40,629 bases of DNA from the NCBI GenBank assembly GCA_002163025.1, contig MABF01000137.1, positions 1 through 40,629 of the forward strand, in the 5' to 3' direction. Of this stretch, positions 18,698-27,056 are shown piece after piece. Every line of letters begins with the position of its first letter. Position 1 is the stretch's first letter. Both the position numbers and the translations under genes were made by a program. The stretch comes from 'Osedax' symbiont bacterium Rs2_46_30_T18. GTDB taxonomy: Bacteria > Pseudomonadota > Gammaproteobacteria > Pseudomonadales > Balneatricaceae. The notes beneath the pieces are model-generated. The model worked only from the letters and a program-made list of their open reading frames with translations, was not told the origin of the DNA and searched no databases.

Positions 18698-18724
18698 GAG
18701 CACCCGTTGGGTGCTCTTCTTTTT
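18698..18724 (+). terminator. Intrinsic terminator / attenuator after tssC
   Basis: GAGCACCC (18698-18705) pairs perfectly with GGGTGCTC (18709-18716) around GTT, followed by TTCTTTTT. The T6SS genes continue on the same strand 70 bases later, so it probably reduces rather than ends transcription. Confidence 0.8.
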
Positions 18725-18797
18725 AATCAACCATTGCTCAATAGTGGCTGGCAGAAAGACATAATTTATGACTGATTAAAGGTGTGATGATTAAGCT

Positions 18798-20216
18798 ATG
18801 TTTGCAGAGCACTGGCAGCAAGAATTCAATAGTTTAGACCGGCAAAAGGACAGTTTTTTACGCGATGCCATCGCTCTGATCGCCCGCATTGATGTCGGCG
18901 CAGTACAGAGCCCGGAAGCATTCAAAATGCGGATCTTGCAGTGGCTGGCTGTTCTTGATCAGCGTCTGTCAAAACAGCTAAGTACAGTTCTGGCCAAGGA
19001 TGAGTTTGTTGCGCTGGAGTCCCTGTGGCGTAATTTACACAGTATTGCCACTATTCCAAGTGCCGGGCGCAGAGTCAAAATTAAAATGTTGGATGTGAGT
19101 TGGCCTGAAATAGCTCACGATTTGAATACCTCTAGTTCAATTGATCGCAGCTGTCTTTATAATTTTATTGGTAACCGTGAACTCAATACTTTAGGTGGCG
19201 AGCCCTTCGGGATGTTTGTGGTAGACCACCCTATCTCAATGGAAATGGGTCACGAGGATGAATTTGACGATCTTTATACCTTGGAGTTGTTGGCCCTGTT
19301 GGGGCAGTCTTGTCTGTGTCCGTTTACATTAACCATCAGTGATAGTTTTTTTGGTGAGTCAGGCGCTGGCTGGATCAGTGACACCCGGCGTGTAGGTAAA
19401 ATATTGGATGGACCCGACTTCGACGGCTGGAGGCGTATGCGCTTGCAACCAGAGATGAAATTCATCGCTTTAGTGATGCCCAAAATACTGCAGCGAGCGC
19501 CCTATAAACGACTAAAGATCGGCTTTGTCTTCGATGAGCAGGCCAGTGTGACGCAGGGACTGTGGGGGAACGCGGCCTTTGCGTTTGCCAGTATAGCGAT
19601 ACGTGAATTCAACCGTATAGGTTGGTTTGGCTTTATGAAATCTCGCTGGCAAGAAAAGTACCAGGGAGCTTTAATTAACGGCCCCGAAAATGCAAATTTT
19701 GACTCCTCACTTCAACAGCCCGTTCCAGAAATTCAATTATTTGGTGGACTGGCACGTTTCTATTTAGAGCGCGGTTTTATTCCGGTTTGTCATAGCCCTA
19801 TGACGGATAAATATTTTTTTTATGGTAATCAGTCAGTTTGGCAGCCACAGCAAAGTGAAGAGGAAAAAGTGGCCGGCCAGATACAGGCGATATTGATGAG
19901 CTGCCGAATTGCCCATTATTTAAAAGTTCAAATCCGCAACATGATTGGCAGCTTTGATACCGTCTCAGAGTGTCAGAACTTTCTTAGAAACTGGATAGAT
20001 GACTACAGTAGTAATTTGCAGGACGCGGACGAAAAAACCTTGGCAAAATACCCGTTAAATAAAGGCAAAGTTAAAGTTCGAGAAATTGAGGATGGCACAG
20101 GAGGGCGCTTTGTCTGTGAGTTGCTGATTCAGCCTCAATATCAATTTGATCGCCACTGCGGTGAAATATTACTATCGACAGATCTCGGAAATTTGTCATT
20201 CAAACAAAAAGGTTAA
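18798..20216 (+). CDS. Second TssC-type sheath protein (ImpD / EvpB-like paralogue)
   Basis: The 472-residue protein is a diverged relative of the neighbouring TssC. Shared blocks are LDQRLSKQLSTVLAKDEFVALESLWRNL (compare TssC 73-95), ELNTLGGEPFGMFVVD, WGNAAFAFASIAIREF, ISCRIAHYLKVQIRNMIGS-type sequence near residues 375-392, and a C-terminal QPQYQFDRHCGEILLSTDLG. Other Proteobacteria, such as the Rhizobium/Agrobacterium imp loci (ImpC plus ImpD), also carry two TssC-family genes. ATG 18798 is the first possible start, since an in-frame stop lies two codons earlier, but the Shine-Dalgarno spacing is long. It is probably a sheath or baseplate-linked subunit; its exact role is unknown. Confidence 0.88.
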   Translation: MFAEHWQQEFNSLDRQKDSFLRDAIALIARIDVGAVQSPEAFKMRILQWLAVLDQRLSKQLSTVLAKDEFVALESLWRNLHSIATIPSAGRRVKIKMLDVSWPEIAHDLNTSSSIDRSCLYNFIGNRELNTLGGEPFGMFVVDHPISMEMGHEDEFDDLYTLELLALLGQSCLCPFTLTISDSFFGESGAGWISDTRRVGKILDGPDFDGWRRMRLQPEMKFIALVMPKILQRAPYKRLKIGFVFDEQASVTQGLWGNAAFAFASIAIREFNRIGWFGFMKSRWQEKYQGALINGPENANFDSSLQQPVPEIQLFGGLARFYLERGFIPVCHSPMTDKYFFYGNQSVWQPQQSEEEKVAGQIQAILMSCRIAHYLKVQIRNMIGSFDTVSECQNFLRNWIDDYSSNLQDADEKTLAKYPLNKGKVKVREIEDGTGGRFVCELLIQPQYQFDRHCGEILLSTDLGNLSFKQKG

Positions 20217-20218
20217 AA

Positions 20219-20647
20219 ATGATTTTTTGGCAAGCATTCCTCAGTGAACAACCGGGGCCACAAGGAGTGGCAGAGCAGGTTGCTGCAGTGCAGTATCAGC
20301 TCTGTGCCCTGTTTAGTAGTGAGGCGCCGCTGGTAAAAGTCGCACCACAATTTAAGCAAGTGCAGAGCTCGAATTTATGTTTCGGTCTGAATGATTTTCA
20401 AACCTTGAGTAATCAAACTGATCCCGCTATTTTTGCACGACAGTTAGAGCATTGGATTAAGACCTATGAACCGCGGTTGACGATGATAAATGTCGAAGTG
20501 CTGGACAGAGACGAGCAGCACAACCGGATCAATTTTTCAGTGGAGGCACAACTGCTCACCGATAGGGGATCGCAGGAATTAACTTTTGCTTCGAGCATTG
20601 ATCTGAGTAAGCAGCAAGCACAATTGCAGGAGCAGGAATTTGTCTGA
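20219..20647 (+). CDS. tssE: T6SS baseplate protein TssE (gp25-like)
   Basis: TssE is the gp25-like wedge protein that connects the baseplate to the sheath. The 142-residue protein is a divergent member. The conserved EPRL motif with preceding helix (ARQLEHWIKTYEPRLTMINVEVL) lies around residues 80-105, followed by the beta-strand FSVEAQLL. The preceding block SSNLCFGLNDFQTLS corresponds to the YGL-type motif. It starts two bases after the TssC-like gene and overlaps the TTG start of tssF, so it is tightly coupled. Assignment relies on the EPRL region, size and position. Confidence 0.85.
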   Translation: MIFWQAFLSEQPGPQGVAEQVAAVQYQLCALFSSEAPLVKVAPQFKQVQSSNLCFGLNDFQTLSNQTDPAIFARQLEHWIKTYEPRLTMINVEVLDRDEQHNRINFSVEAQLLTDRGSQELTFASSIDLSKQQAQLQEQEFV

Positions 20648-22421
20648 TCAATCGATGCGCTATTACGAGAGAGAACTCGCCTATGTGCGAAAGTCGCTTG
20701 GCGAATTTTCGAATCTCCACCCGCAAGAAGCCAGCCACTTACAGATCAATCGTAACAGTGTAGAAGACCCCAATATAAGTCGCCTGATAGAGGGGATGGC
20801 GCTGTTGACCGCCAAAACTGAGCAACGTTTAGATCAACAGTTGCCTGAATTGGTTCAAGATTTGTTGTCGATACTCTATCCAGGCCTGATTGAAGTAGTT
20901 CCCAGTTATTTTCCGCTGCGATTGCAGCCCGACCTGGCAACCATGAAGGAAAATACTCAACTACCGGCCAGCAGCTTAGTGCAGGTACAGCTGGAAGATG
21001 AGAGCTACTGTCAATTCAGTACGGTCTGTGACCTTAATATTTACCCGTATTACCTCGCAGATGTCAGCGCTCAAGCTGCCCCCTTTTCCATTTTGCCGCC
21101 CTTAGATGTGAAAGGTGCAGAAGCTGTGATTCAACTACAGTTGAACTGTGCAGACCCTAAAGCGTCTTTTAAACAGATGCAGCTGGGCGATTTTGAATTT
21201 TATGTGAATGGCTTTCAGGGGGACTCTCAGATATTGGTTGAGTTGCTGTTGGAGCAAACAGTCAATATTACCGTCTCCGATACGCTGGGAAAGAGGCACG
21301 CGGCTGTTTCTTTGAGTGCTATGCAAAACCGTGTTACTGAATCTGGATTTCAGTGGTTGGCTAAATACGACAATCACTTTAGCGGCTACGACTTACTCAG
21401 AGACTATTTTAGCTATGCGGATAAAAGTGCCTATTTTAAAATTACTGGTTTAGGTGAACAGCTGCAGAGTTTTAATGAAAATCAACTGTTACTCAATATC
21501 TATGTAGAGAAGCTGCCGGCAGAGTTCTTGCGTATGTTTCAGCGACAGGTGTTCTCTCTCTACACAGTGCCCGCCATCAATAGGTTTATGCAATCTGCTG
21601 AGCCGCTCAGTTATGATGCCAGCGCGCTGGCGATGCCGGTAATCGGTGATGCAGATGCGCAATCAATAGTCGAAGTTATCAGTGTGGCCGCCGTTTATGA
21701 AATTAATGCCTATGGCCAGAGCAAATTGCCGGAACTTTACAAAAACCGCTACGCTGACGATATTACTAAGAGACAGTGGCTAAGCAGGACTAAGTGGAAC
21801 ATCGAGGGAGATCGCGAAGTAGAGATCAGTGTCACATTAGCTGAGGCTGAATTACAGCGAGAAAACATTACCCTAGCGATGGATCTGTGGTGTGGCAACG
21901 GCCGCACAGCTTGTTTGATCGCAGCGCATAGCACTGTTGAAAGCTTATCTACTATAGACCTTCCAGGCGAGTTATTGGTAGCTGCTGTTCCCAGTGCACC
22001 TCAGTACCCGGATCTTGATGATAGTATCTATTGGCGATTCATCTCTCTGCTCAATGCCAATTTCATTTCATTGATGCAAAGTGATCAGCCGGAAAAATCG
22101 CTGTGCGACATATTGTCGCTGTGCAATCAAGGGCGCGAGTGTCCCCAAATTAGCTCAATTAAGAAAGTCTCTTACCAGCCAAAGGTGGCGACCATTCAAG
22201 TCTGTGAACAGCCTATATTCACTACCGGTAGCCAGATTAATGTCACATTGGACCGACAGCTACTGGCGGGTAAACACAGCGTATTTAGTGAAGTGCTGAA
22301 TGTCTTTTTTCAACAGTTTTGCAGTTATGATCGGTTTGTGCAACTGGAACTAAAGCACTTCGGTGATGACAGTTATATAAAGCGCTTTGATGCAGTGCAC
22401 GGCAGTCAAGCATGTCTATAA
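20640..22421 (+). CDS. tssF: T6SS baseplate protein TssF
   Basis: TssF is the large wedge subunit of the T6SS baseplate and binds TssG. The 593 residues are close to family length. The N-terminus MSDQSMRYYERELAYVRKSLGEF matches the invariant YYerEL...lr...eF pattern, followed by DPNISRLIEGMALLTA and LYPGLIEVVPSYFPL. The TTG start at 20640 has AGGAG seven bases upstream and overlaps tssE. The next in-frame start, ATG 20655, would remove five residues and cannot be excluded. The C-terminal end overlaps tssG by ten bases. Confidence 0.93.
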   Translation: MSDQSMRYYERELAYVRKSLGEFSNLHPQEASHLQINRNSVEDPNISRLIEGMALLTAKTEQRLDQQLPELVQDLLSILYPGLIEVVPSYFPLRLQPDLATMKENTQLPASSLVQVQLEDESYCQFSTVCDLNIYPYYLADVSAQAAPFSILPPLDVKGAEAVIQLQLNCADPKASFKQMQLGDFEFYVNGFQGDSQILVELLLEQTVNITVSDTLGKRHAAVSLSAMQNRVTESGFQWLAKYDNHFSGYDLLRDYFSYADKSAYFKITGLGEQLQSFNENQLLLNIYVEKLPAEFLRMFQRQVFSLYTVPAINRFMQSAEPLSYDASALAMPVIGDADAQSIVEVISVAAVYEINAYGQSKLPELYKNRYADDITKRQWLSRTKWNIEGDREVEISVTLAEAELQRENITLAMDLWCGNGRTACLIAAHSTVESLSTIDLPGELLVAAVPSAPQYPDLDDSIYWRFISLLNANFISLMQSDQPEKSLCDILSLCNQGRECPQISSIKKVSYQPKVATIQVCEQPIFTTGSQINVTLDRQLLAGKHSVFSEVLNVFFQQFCSYDRFVQLELKHFGDDSYIKRFDAVHGSQACL

Positions 22422-23368
22422 TAGGGAAAATAAGCTCAGAACCTGGCCGCTTTGACTTAATTCAAGTGATTCGTATATTGCGCCACAGTGCGCTAAAGGG
22501 TCAACTTAGCTTTGCAGTGGAGGACATGCCGCACAATAGTTTAAGCCAAGTACAAAGCGTTAATCAGTCTTCAAAAGGGATAAAGATCAAGCTGGCAATA
22601 GAGGCGCTAGCGGGGGCAAAGAGTGTATTACCCGATTACATTTACGAGCAGCTGCTGGCCAGCTTGCACACCGATAACTACGCGTTACTAGATTTTCTCA
22701 ATATATTCAACCACCGCTATTATCAGCTCTATATAACAGGGTTAGAGAGAAATAGTTTACTACTACGCGAGGAGCAGGAGCGCTGTGAGGGGCCTGAGCT
22801 GACCCGTTTTCCACAGCGCAAGGCTCTGTGTGCCTTGGCGGCACTGCCTGACAGCGATCAGTATTTAAATGGTCTGTTGTCATACTCAGTGCTAATTGGG
22901 CAAAAAAGTAAAAATTTGCAGGCCCTTAAGCAACTATTGAGTAGTTATTTTCAACTGCAGATTGAAGTTAGAGTGCTGCTTAAAACACATCATTTACTGC
23001 CTAAATCAAGCTTGTCGCAAATGAGTGCAACACAGGCAACCAATAACAGTTTGGGCAGGGGAATGTGCCTGGGAAAAACTTGCCAGCTTCAAGGTAAAAG
23101 TTTGGAAATAAGGGTGTGCCCCAATAGTCGCAATCAATATCTGAAAATAGCAGCGGATAGATCTTTTGCTAAAGCGTTACAACGTACAGTAGAGCTGTAT
23201 ATGCGCGAGTTTAATCCAATCAGAATGTATTTTTACGTAAAAAGAGAATTTCTCGCCGAGCCTCAGCTGTCCTCAAATAGAGACTGTGCGGTGCGCTTGG
23301 GTGAGTCTAATTGTCTGGCCCCAGGGCGCAGACCCCATGCACTTCAAAAAATGTTAATACAAGGATAG
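22412..23368 (+). CDS. tssG: T6SS baseplate protein TssG
   Basis: TssG forms the inner wedge with TssF. The 318-residue protein starts with a short N-terminal block (EPGRFDLIQVIRIL, compare F.fFqavRlL), contains DFLNIFNHRYYQLYI..., and has the LGRGMCLGKTCQLQGKSLEIRV segment at about 212-234, matching the family's G..LG motif. ATG 22412 overlaps the tssF stop. It is a little shorter than typical TssG proteins of 330-350 residues. The downstream tssH start lies nine bases after its stop. Confidence 0.9.
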   Translation: MSIIGKISSEPGRFDLIQVIRILRHSALKGQLSFAVEDMPHNSLSQVQSVNQSSKGIKIKLAIEALAGAKSVLPDYIYEQLLASLHTDNYALLDFLNIFNHRYYQLYITGLERNSLLLREEQERCEGPELTRFPQRKALCALAALPDSDQYLNGLLSYSVLIGQKSKNLQALKQLLSSYFQLQIEVRVLLKTHHLLPKSSLSQMSATQATNNSLGRGMCLGKTCQLQGKSLEIRVCPNSRNQYLKIAADRSFAKALQRTVELYMREFNPIRMYFYVKREFLAEPQLSSNRDCAVRLGESNCLAPGRRPHALQKMLIQG

Positions 23369-23376
23369 GTGGTCAG

Positions 23377-25983
23377 ATGTCGCAGATTCAACTGAGTAAT
23401 TTAGTTGCCAAACTAGACCCTAATTTAAGAACGGCGCTAGAGCAAGCGGCCGGAGCGGCAATGAACAAAAATGCCCCGGTAATTGAGATCGAGCACTGGT
23501 TAGTGCAGATATTGCTGCTTAAAGATTCGGCGGTAATTGAGTTGTTTAACCAGCAAAAAGTGGATCAGGACGCTCTGCTGGCCGAGCTGACGATGCGACT
23601 TGAGGGCTTGAGTCAAGCAGCTCAAACCCAGCCTAGTGTCAGTAAAAATCTCAGCGATTTGATTGAAGATGCTTGGATGTTGGCATCGGTTAACTTCAAT
23701 CAAGGGCAGATAGTGGCACTGCACTTAATCCTGGCGCTGCTGCAAACAGATAGTTTTGGGATCAGGAAACTCAGTTTAAAGGCCTTGCAGAATGTGTCAG
23801 TCGAAGCACTGCAAGGGCAGATAGCCAAGCTTAAAGTTTCAGCGGGTAACGCATCGGCGAGCGCTGGGGCAAATGCCGGCGGTTCAGTCAGTGGCGAGTG
23901 TGCGCTGGATAAATACACGGTAAACCTTACTGCTCAAGCACGCGAGGGGAAAATCGATCCGATTTCAGGGCGCAACTCGGAAGTGAGAATGGCGATAGAT
24001 ATACTTTGCCGCAAGCGTCAAAACAACCCTATCTTGGTCGGTGAGCCCGGGGTCGGAAAAACTGCCGTAGTAGAGGGATTAGCGCTTAGAATTGTTGCCA
24101 ATGAAGTGCCCCCGGCCCTGCAGGGGGTGGAGTTGCACACCTTAGATTTGGGTTTGTTACAAGCGGGCGCCAGCATCAAAGGCGAGTTTGAAAATCGCTT
24201 AAAAGACGTGATCAACGAAGTGAAGAGCGCGGATGTTCCGATCATCATGTTCATTGATGAAGCCCACACATTAATTGGTGCCGGAGGAGCGGCGGGGCAA
24301 AATGATGCGGCGAATCTACTCAAACCAGCTTTGGCTCGTGGAGAATTTAAAACACTGGCGGCGACGACCTGGGCTGAGTATAAAAAATATTTTGAAAAAG
24401 ATCCGGCACTGACCCGACGTTTCCAGGTTGTTAAAATCGAAGAACCGAACGAACAGGATGCGATGCAGATGTTACGGGGGGTCGCCAGGTCTCTCAGTGA
24501 TCATCACGGCGTGTTTATACGCGAGGACGCCATAGAGGCGGCGGTAAAATTGTCGGTGCGCTATCTTCCCGCGCGTCAACTACCGGATAAGGCGATCAGT
24601 TTACTCGACACCGCCTCGGCACGCATTGCGTTGACTCAAGGTGCCAAACCTGAAGCATTGGAACAGCTACAACAAAAAATATCTTATATGAACAGTGAAT
24701 TACAGGCACTGCAAACAGAGCAGGCGGTGTTCGGTAGCGACGGTGAAATTATTACCGAAATGCAGGGGCGCATTAGCTTGCTAGACACTGAACTGATCGC
24801 ATTGGACCAGCGCTGGCAGGATGAGCAGCACCTAGTGACACAGTTGATTGATTTGAATCAGCAACTGCAGGCAGGGCACAGAGAAGGTAACGTTGACGCT
24901 GGGCAACAACAGCAACTGTTGCAGCTCAGCGAGCAGCTCGAGGAGCTGCAAGGGGACTCGCCGCTGGTGCATGCACTGGTAGATATGCAGACAATTGCTG
25001 CGGTTATATCGAACTGGACCGGTATTCCCGCCGGCAGCATGGTCAAAGATGAGGTGGCGAAACTGTTGTCCATGGAGCAGGGAATGCATCAACGGGTTAT
25101 AGGACAAACCACAGCCATCTCAGAATTGTCTAAAAGTATTCGCATCTCCAGGGCGGGCCTTACCGACAGTCGAAAACCAGTCGGGGTCTTCCTGATGTGC
25201 GGACCCAGTGGTGTAGGTAAAACAGAGACGGCAATGGCTCTGGCGGATCAGGTGTTTGGCGGTTCAGATAACTTGAATGTCATCAACATGACTGAGTTTA
25301 AGGAAGAGCACAAAATCTCAATGTTATTAGGTTCGCCGGCAGGATACGTTGGCTTTGGCGAGGGGGGAGTCCTAACTGAGGCGATCAGACGCAATCCCTA
25401 TTCCGTTTTGCTACTCGATGAAATGGAGAAAGCCCACTCAGGTGTGCACGATATGTTTTATCAAATATTCGATAAAGGATATATCAAAGACAGTGAAGGA
25501 CGCAGTGTTGATTTTAGAAACACTATCATTATTATGACATCTAATGCCGCTGATCAGGCCATCTGTGAGATCTGCGATCAGCAGGATGAGGCACCGGATA
25601 ACACAGAATTATTAGAGCAGATCAGGCCAGAGCTGCAACGGTTCTTTAAGCCGGCTTTTCTGGGCAGGTGTACTGTGATTCCCTACTACCCACTGAAAGG
25701 GGACGAATTAAAGAAAATTGCTGAGATCAACCTATGTCGCATCGAGAAAAAACTCAGCGACCAGTACGCTGCGAGCTTTAGCTGGAGCGATGAGTTTCTT
25801 GATTTCGTGGTCGGACGCAATATAGATCCTACCACGGGTGGACGAGCCATAGAGCAAATTATCAACCGGTCGTTGATGCCGAAGCTGGCGCAGGAGTGTA
25901 TTCTGCGTTTAAGTGAAGGGGATTCAATCGACAAGGTGGTGGTAGATGTTGAACACGGGAAGTTGCAGCTTTCTATTAGTTAA
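23377..25983 (+). CDS. tssH: T6SS ATPase TssH (ClpV)
   Basis: ClpV is the AAA+ unfoldase that disassembles contracted TssB/C sheath for reuse. ATG 23377 behind AGGTGG gives an N-terminus of MSQIQLSNLVAKLDPNLRTALEQA, the ClpV N-domain. Starting further upstream in the same frame would run into tssG and is unlikely. The 868 residues hold two nucleotide-binding domains: Walker A GEPGVGKT at 222-229 with Walker B D294-E295, and GPSGVGKT at 609-616 with D681-E682. A coiled-coil middle domain lies around 430-560. The pore-loop region is GSPAGYVGFGEGG. The N-domain carries the ClpV-type sequence rather than the ClpB type. Confidence 0.95.
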   Translation: MSQIQLSNLVAKLDPNLRTALEQAAGAAMNKNAPVIEIEHWLVQILLLKDSAVIELFNQQKVDQDALLAELTMRLEGLSQAAQTQPSVSKNLSDLIEDAWMLASVNFNQGQIVALHLILALLQTDSFGIRKLSLKALQNVSVEALQGQIAKLKVSAGNASASAGANAGGSVSGECALDKYTVNLTAQAREGKIDPISGRNSEVRMAIDILCRKRQNNPILVGEPGVGKTAVVEGLALRIVANEVPPALQGVELHTLDLGLLQAGASIKGEFENRLKDVINEVKSADVPIIMFIDEAHTLIGAGGAAGQNDAANLLKPALARGEFKTLAATTWAEYKKYFEKDPALTRRFQVVKIEEPNEQDAMQMLRGVARSLSDHHGVFIREDAIEAAVKLSVRYLPARQLPDKAISLLDTASARIALTQGAKPEALEQLQQKISYMNSELQALQTEQAVFGSDGEIITEMQGRISLLDTELIALDQRWQDEQHLVTQLIDLNQQLQAGHREGNVDAGQQQQLLQLSEQLEELQGDSPLVHALVDMQTIAAVISNWTGIPAGSMVKDEVAKLLSMEQGMHQRVIGQTTAISELSKSIRISRAGLTDSRKPVGVFLMCGPSGVGKTETAMALADQVFGGSDNLNVINMTEFKEEHKISMLLGSPAGYVGFGEGGVLTEAIRRNPYSVLLLDEMEKAHSGVHDMFYQIFDKGYIKDSEGRSVDFRNTIIIMTSNAADQAICEICDQQDEAPDNTELLEQIRPELQRFFKPAFLGRCTVIPYYPLKGDELKKIAEINLCRIEKKLSDQYAASFSWSDEFLDFVVGRNIDPTTGGRAIEQIINRSLMPKLAQECILRLSEGDSIDKVVVDVEHGKLQLSIS

Positions 25984-25997
25984 TAACTTAAAGCGGA

Positions 25998-26036
25998 GCC
26001 AGTGACGGATATCAGGGCTTAATACCTTGCACTGGC
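25998..26036 (+). other. Hairpin downstream of tssH
   Basis: GCCAGTG (25998-26004) and CACTGGC (26030-26036) form a perfect 7-bp stem with an inner AGG/CCT pairing. No T-tract follows. It may be a transcript-end or processing structure between tssH and the next gene group. Confidence 0.4.
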
Positions 26037-26196
26037 GTCTGGCTCAATGAGTTCAGCGACGGGTGCTGAAACTCAGCGTATTAGGTCGCAAATTAAGTAA
26101 AAGTACTTTGTAAGTTATTGAATTTAAGGTTGTGAAATTGATAAGCAGTAAGTTTGATTTGATTGAGTTACACTTTGGCTCCGATGTTTTAGTCGG

Positions 26197-26210
26197 ACAC
26201 CGATCGGTGT
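26197..26210. promoter_or_regulatory. 14-bp perfect palindrome, candidate operator
   Basis: ACACCGATCGGTGT is its own reverse complement and lies 45 bases before the solute-binding gene. A second small inverted repeat (TCCGA...TCGGA) overlaps its left edge. In this intergenic position it could be a dimeric regulator's operator. No regulator is identified. Confidence 0.4.
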
Positions 26211-26255
26211 GGCAAATCGTGATGCGGATTGGGAATCAGAAATTGTAGTGATGAT

Positions 26256-27056
26256 ATGTTGATGATGGAAAATGTTCTTAGCTTTATAGGTAGCTTAAAG
26301 CTTGCCGCTGGTATTGATGAATCGATTGCACGCTCCAGGGGCAGGCACAGTGGCGCCGGTGTTTTTTGCGCCGGGCTAATCTTGTTGGGGCTCGCAAGCC
26401 CTGCAGTGCAAGCTGTCGAGCGATTGCAATTAGCAACTCAGAATTGGCCTCCCTATCAGACCTTAGACGACGGAAAAATAGCTGGAATAGCCGTACAGAG
26501 AGTCCAGTGTACCTTGCGCAATATGGGGCAGCCCTATCAACTTAATATGATGCGCTGGGACAAAGCGCAATTACTCGTGGAGGCCAGTGAGATGGACGGC
26601 TTTTTCGCCGGGGCGAACAGCACTTCCCGCGCTAAATACGCCGTGGCTTCAGACCCCGTGGCTTCCCTGGACCTCTCCTGGTTTATAGCACCGGGGACCT
26701 CACTAGATCTGCAGCAGCAGTCCGCTAAGTTTGAAGCCCGCTATGGAGCAAAATTTAATACTACTAAATGGTTGTTTTTAAAGAAAAACGGTTACAATGT
26801 TGTGAAGAAACCCCGAGATGCTGACGCACTGTTGAAAATGTTGTGGCACCGCCAGATAGACGTGGCGCTAGAGTATGAAAAAGTGTTCGAGTACTCGATG
26901 AAAAAATTGGACATACCGCTAGATTATTTTCAGCGTATCAAGGTGCGCAAAAAAGATTTAAGGGTGCATTTTTCAAAGGCATTTCTGCGGCTCAATCCAA
27001 ATTTTTTAACCGTGTTTAATAAATCATTGGCAAGTTGTAGGCGAGAAGCTTCATGA
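26256..27056 (+). CDS. Periplasmic solute-binding family 3-like protein within the T6SS operon
   Basis: The protein (266 residues from ATG 26256) has a long n-region, then a hydrophobic stretch GVFCAGLILLGLASPAVQA that ends in a good signal-peptidase site, so it should be periplasmic. The mature part resembles bacterial amino-acid-type binding proteins (SBP_bac_3): LATQNWPPYQTLDDGKIAGIAVQRV at its start, DGFFAGANSTSRAKYAVASDPV, and ALLKMLWHRQIDVALEYEKV later. Possible starts are TTG 26229, ATG 26256, 26262 or 26265; none has a strong RBS. Its stop overlaps the tagH start (ATGA), so it belongs to the operon. No transporter permease or ATPase gene is nearby. A sensory or structural role is possible but unproven. 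Confidence 0.8.
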   Translation: MLMMENVLSFIGSLKLAAGIDESIARSRGRHSGAGVFCAGLILLGLASPAVQAVERLQLATQNWPPYQTLDDGKIAGIAVQRVQCTLRNMGQPYQLNMMRWDKAQLLVEASEMDGFFAGANSTSRAKYAVASDPVASLDLSWFIAPGTSLDLQQQSAKFEARYGAKFNTTKWLFLKKNGYNVVKKPRDADALLKMLWHRQIDVALEYEKVFEYSMKKLDIPLDYFQRIKVRKKDLRVHFSKAFLRLNPNFLTVFNKSLASCRREAS

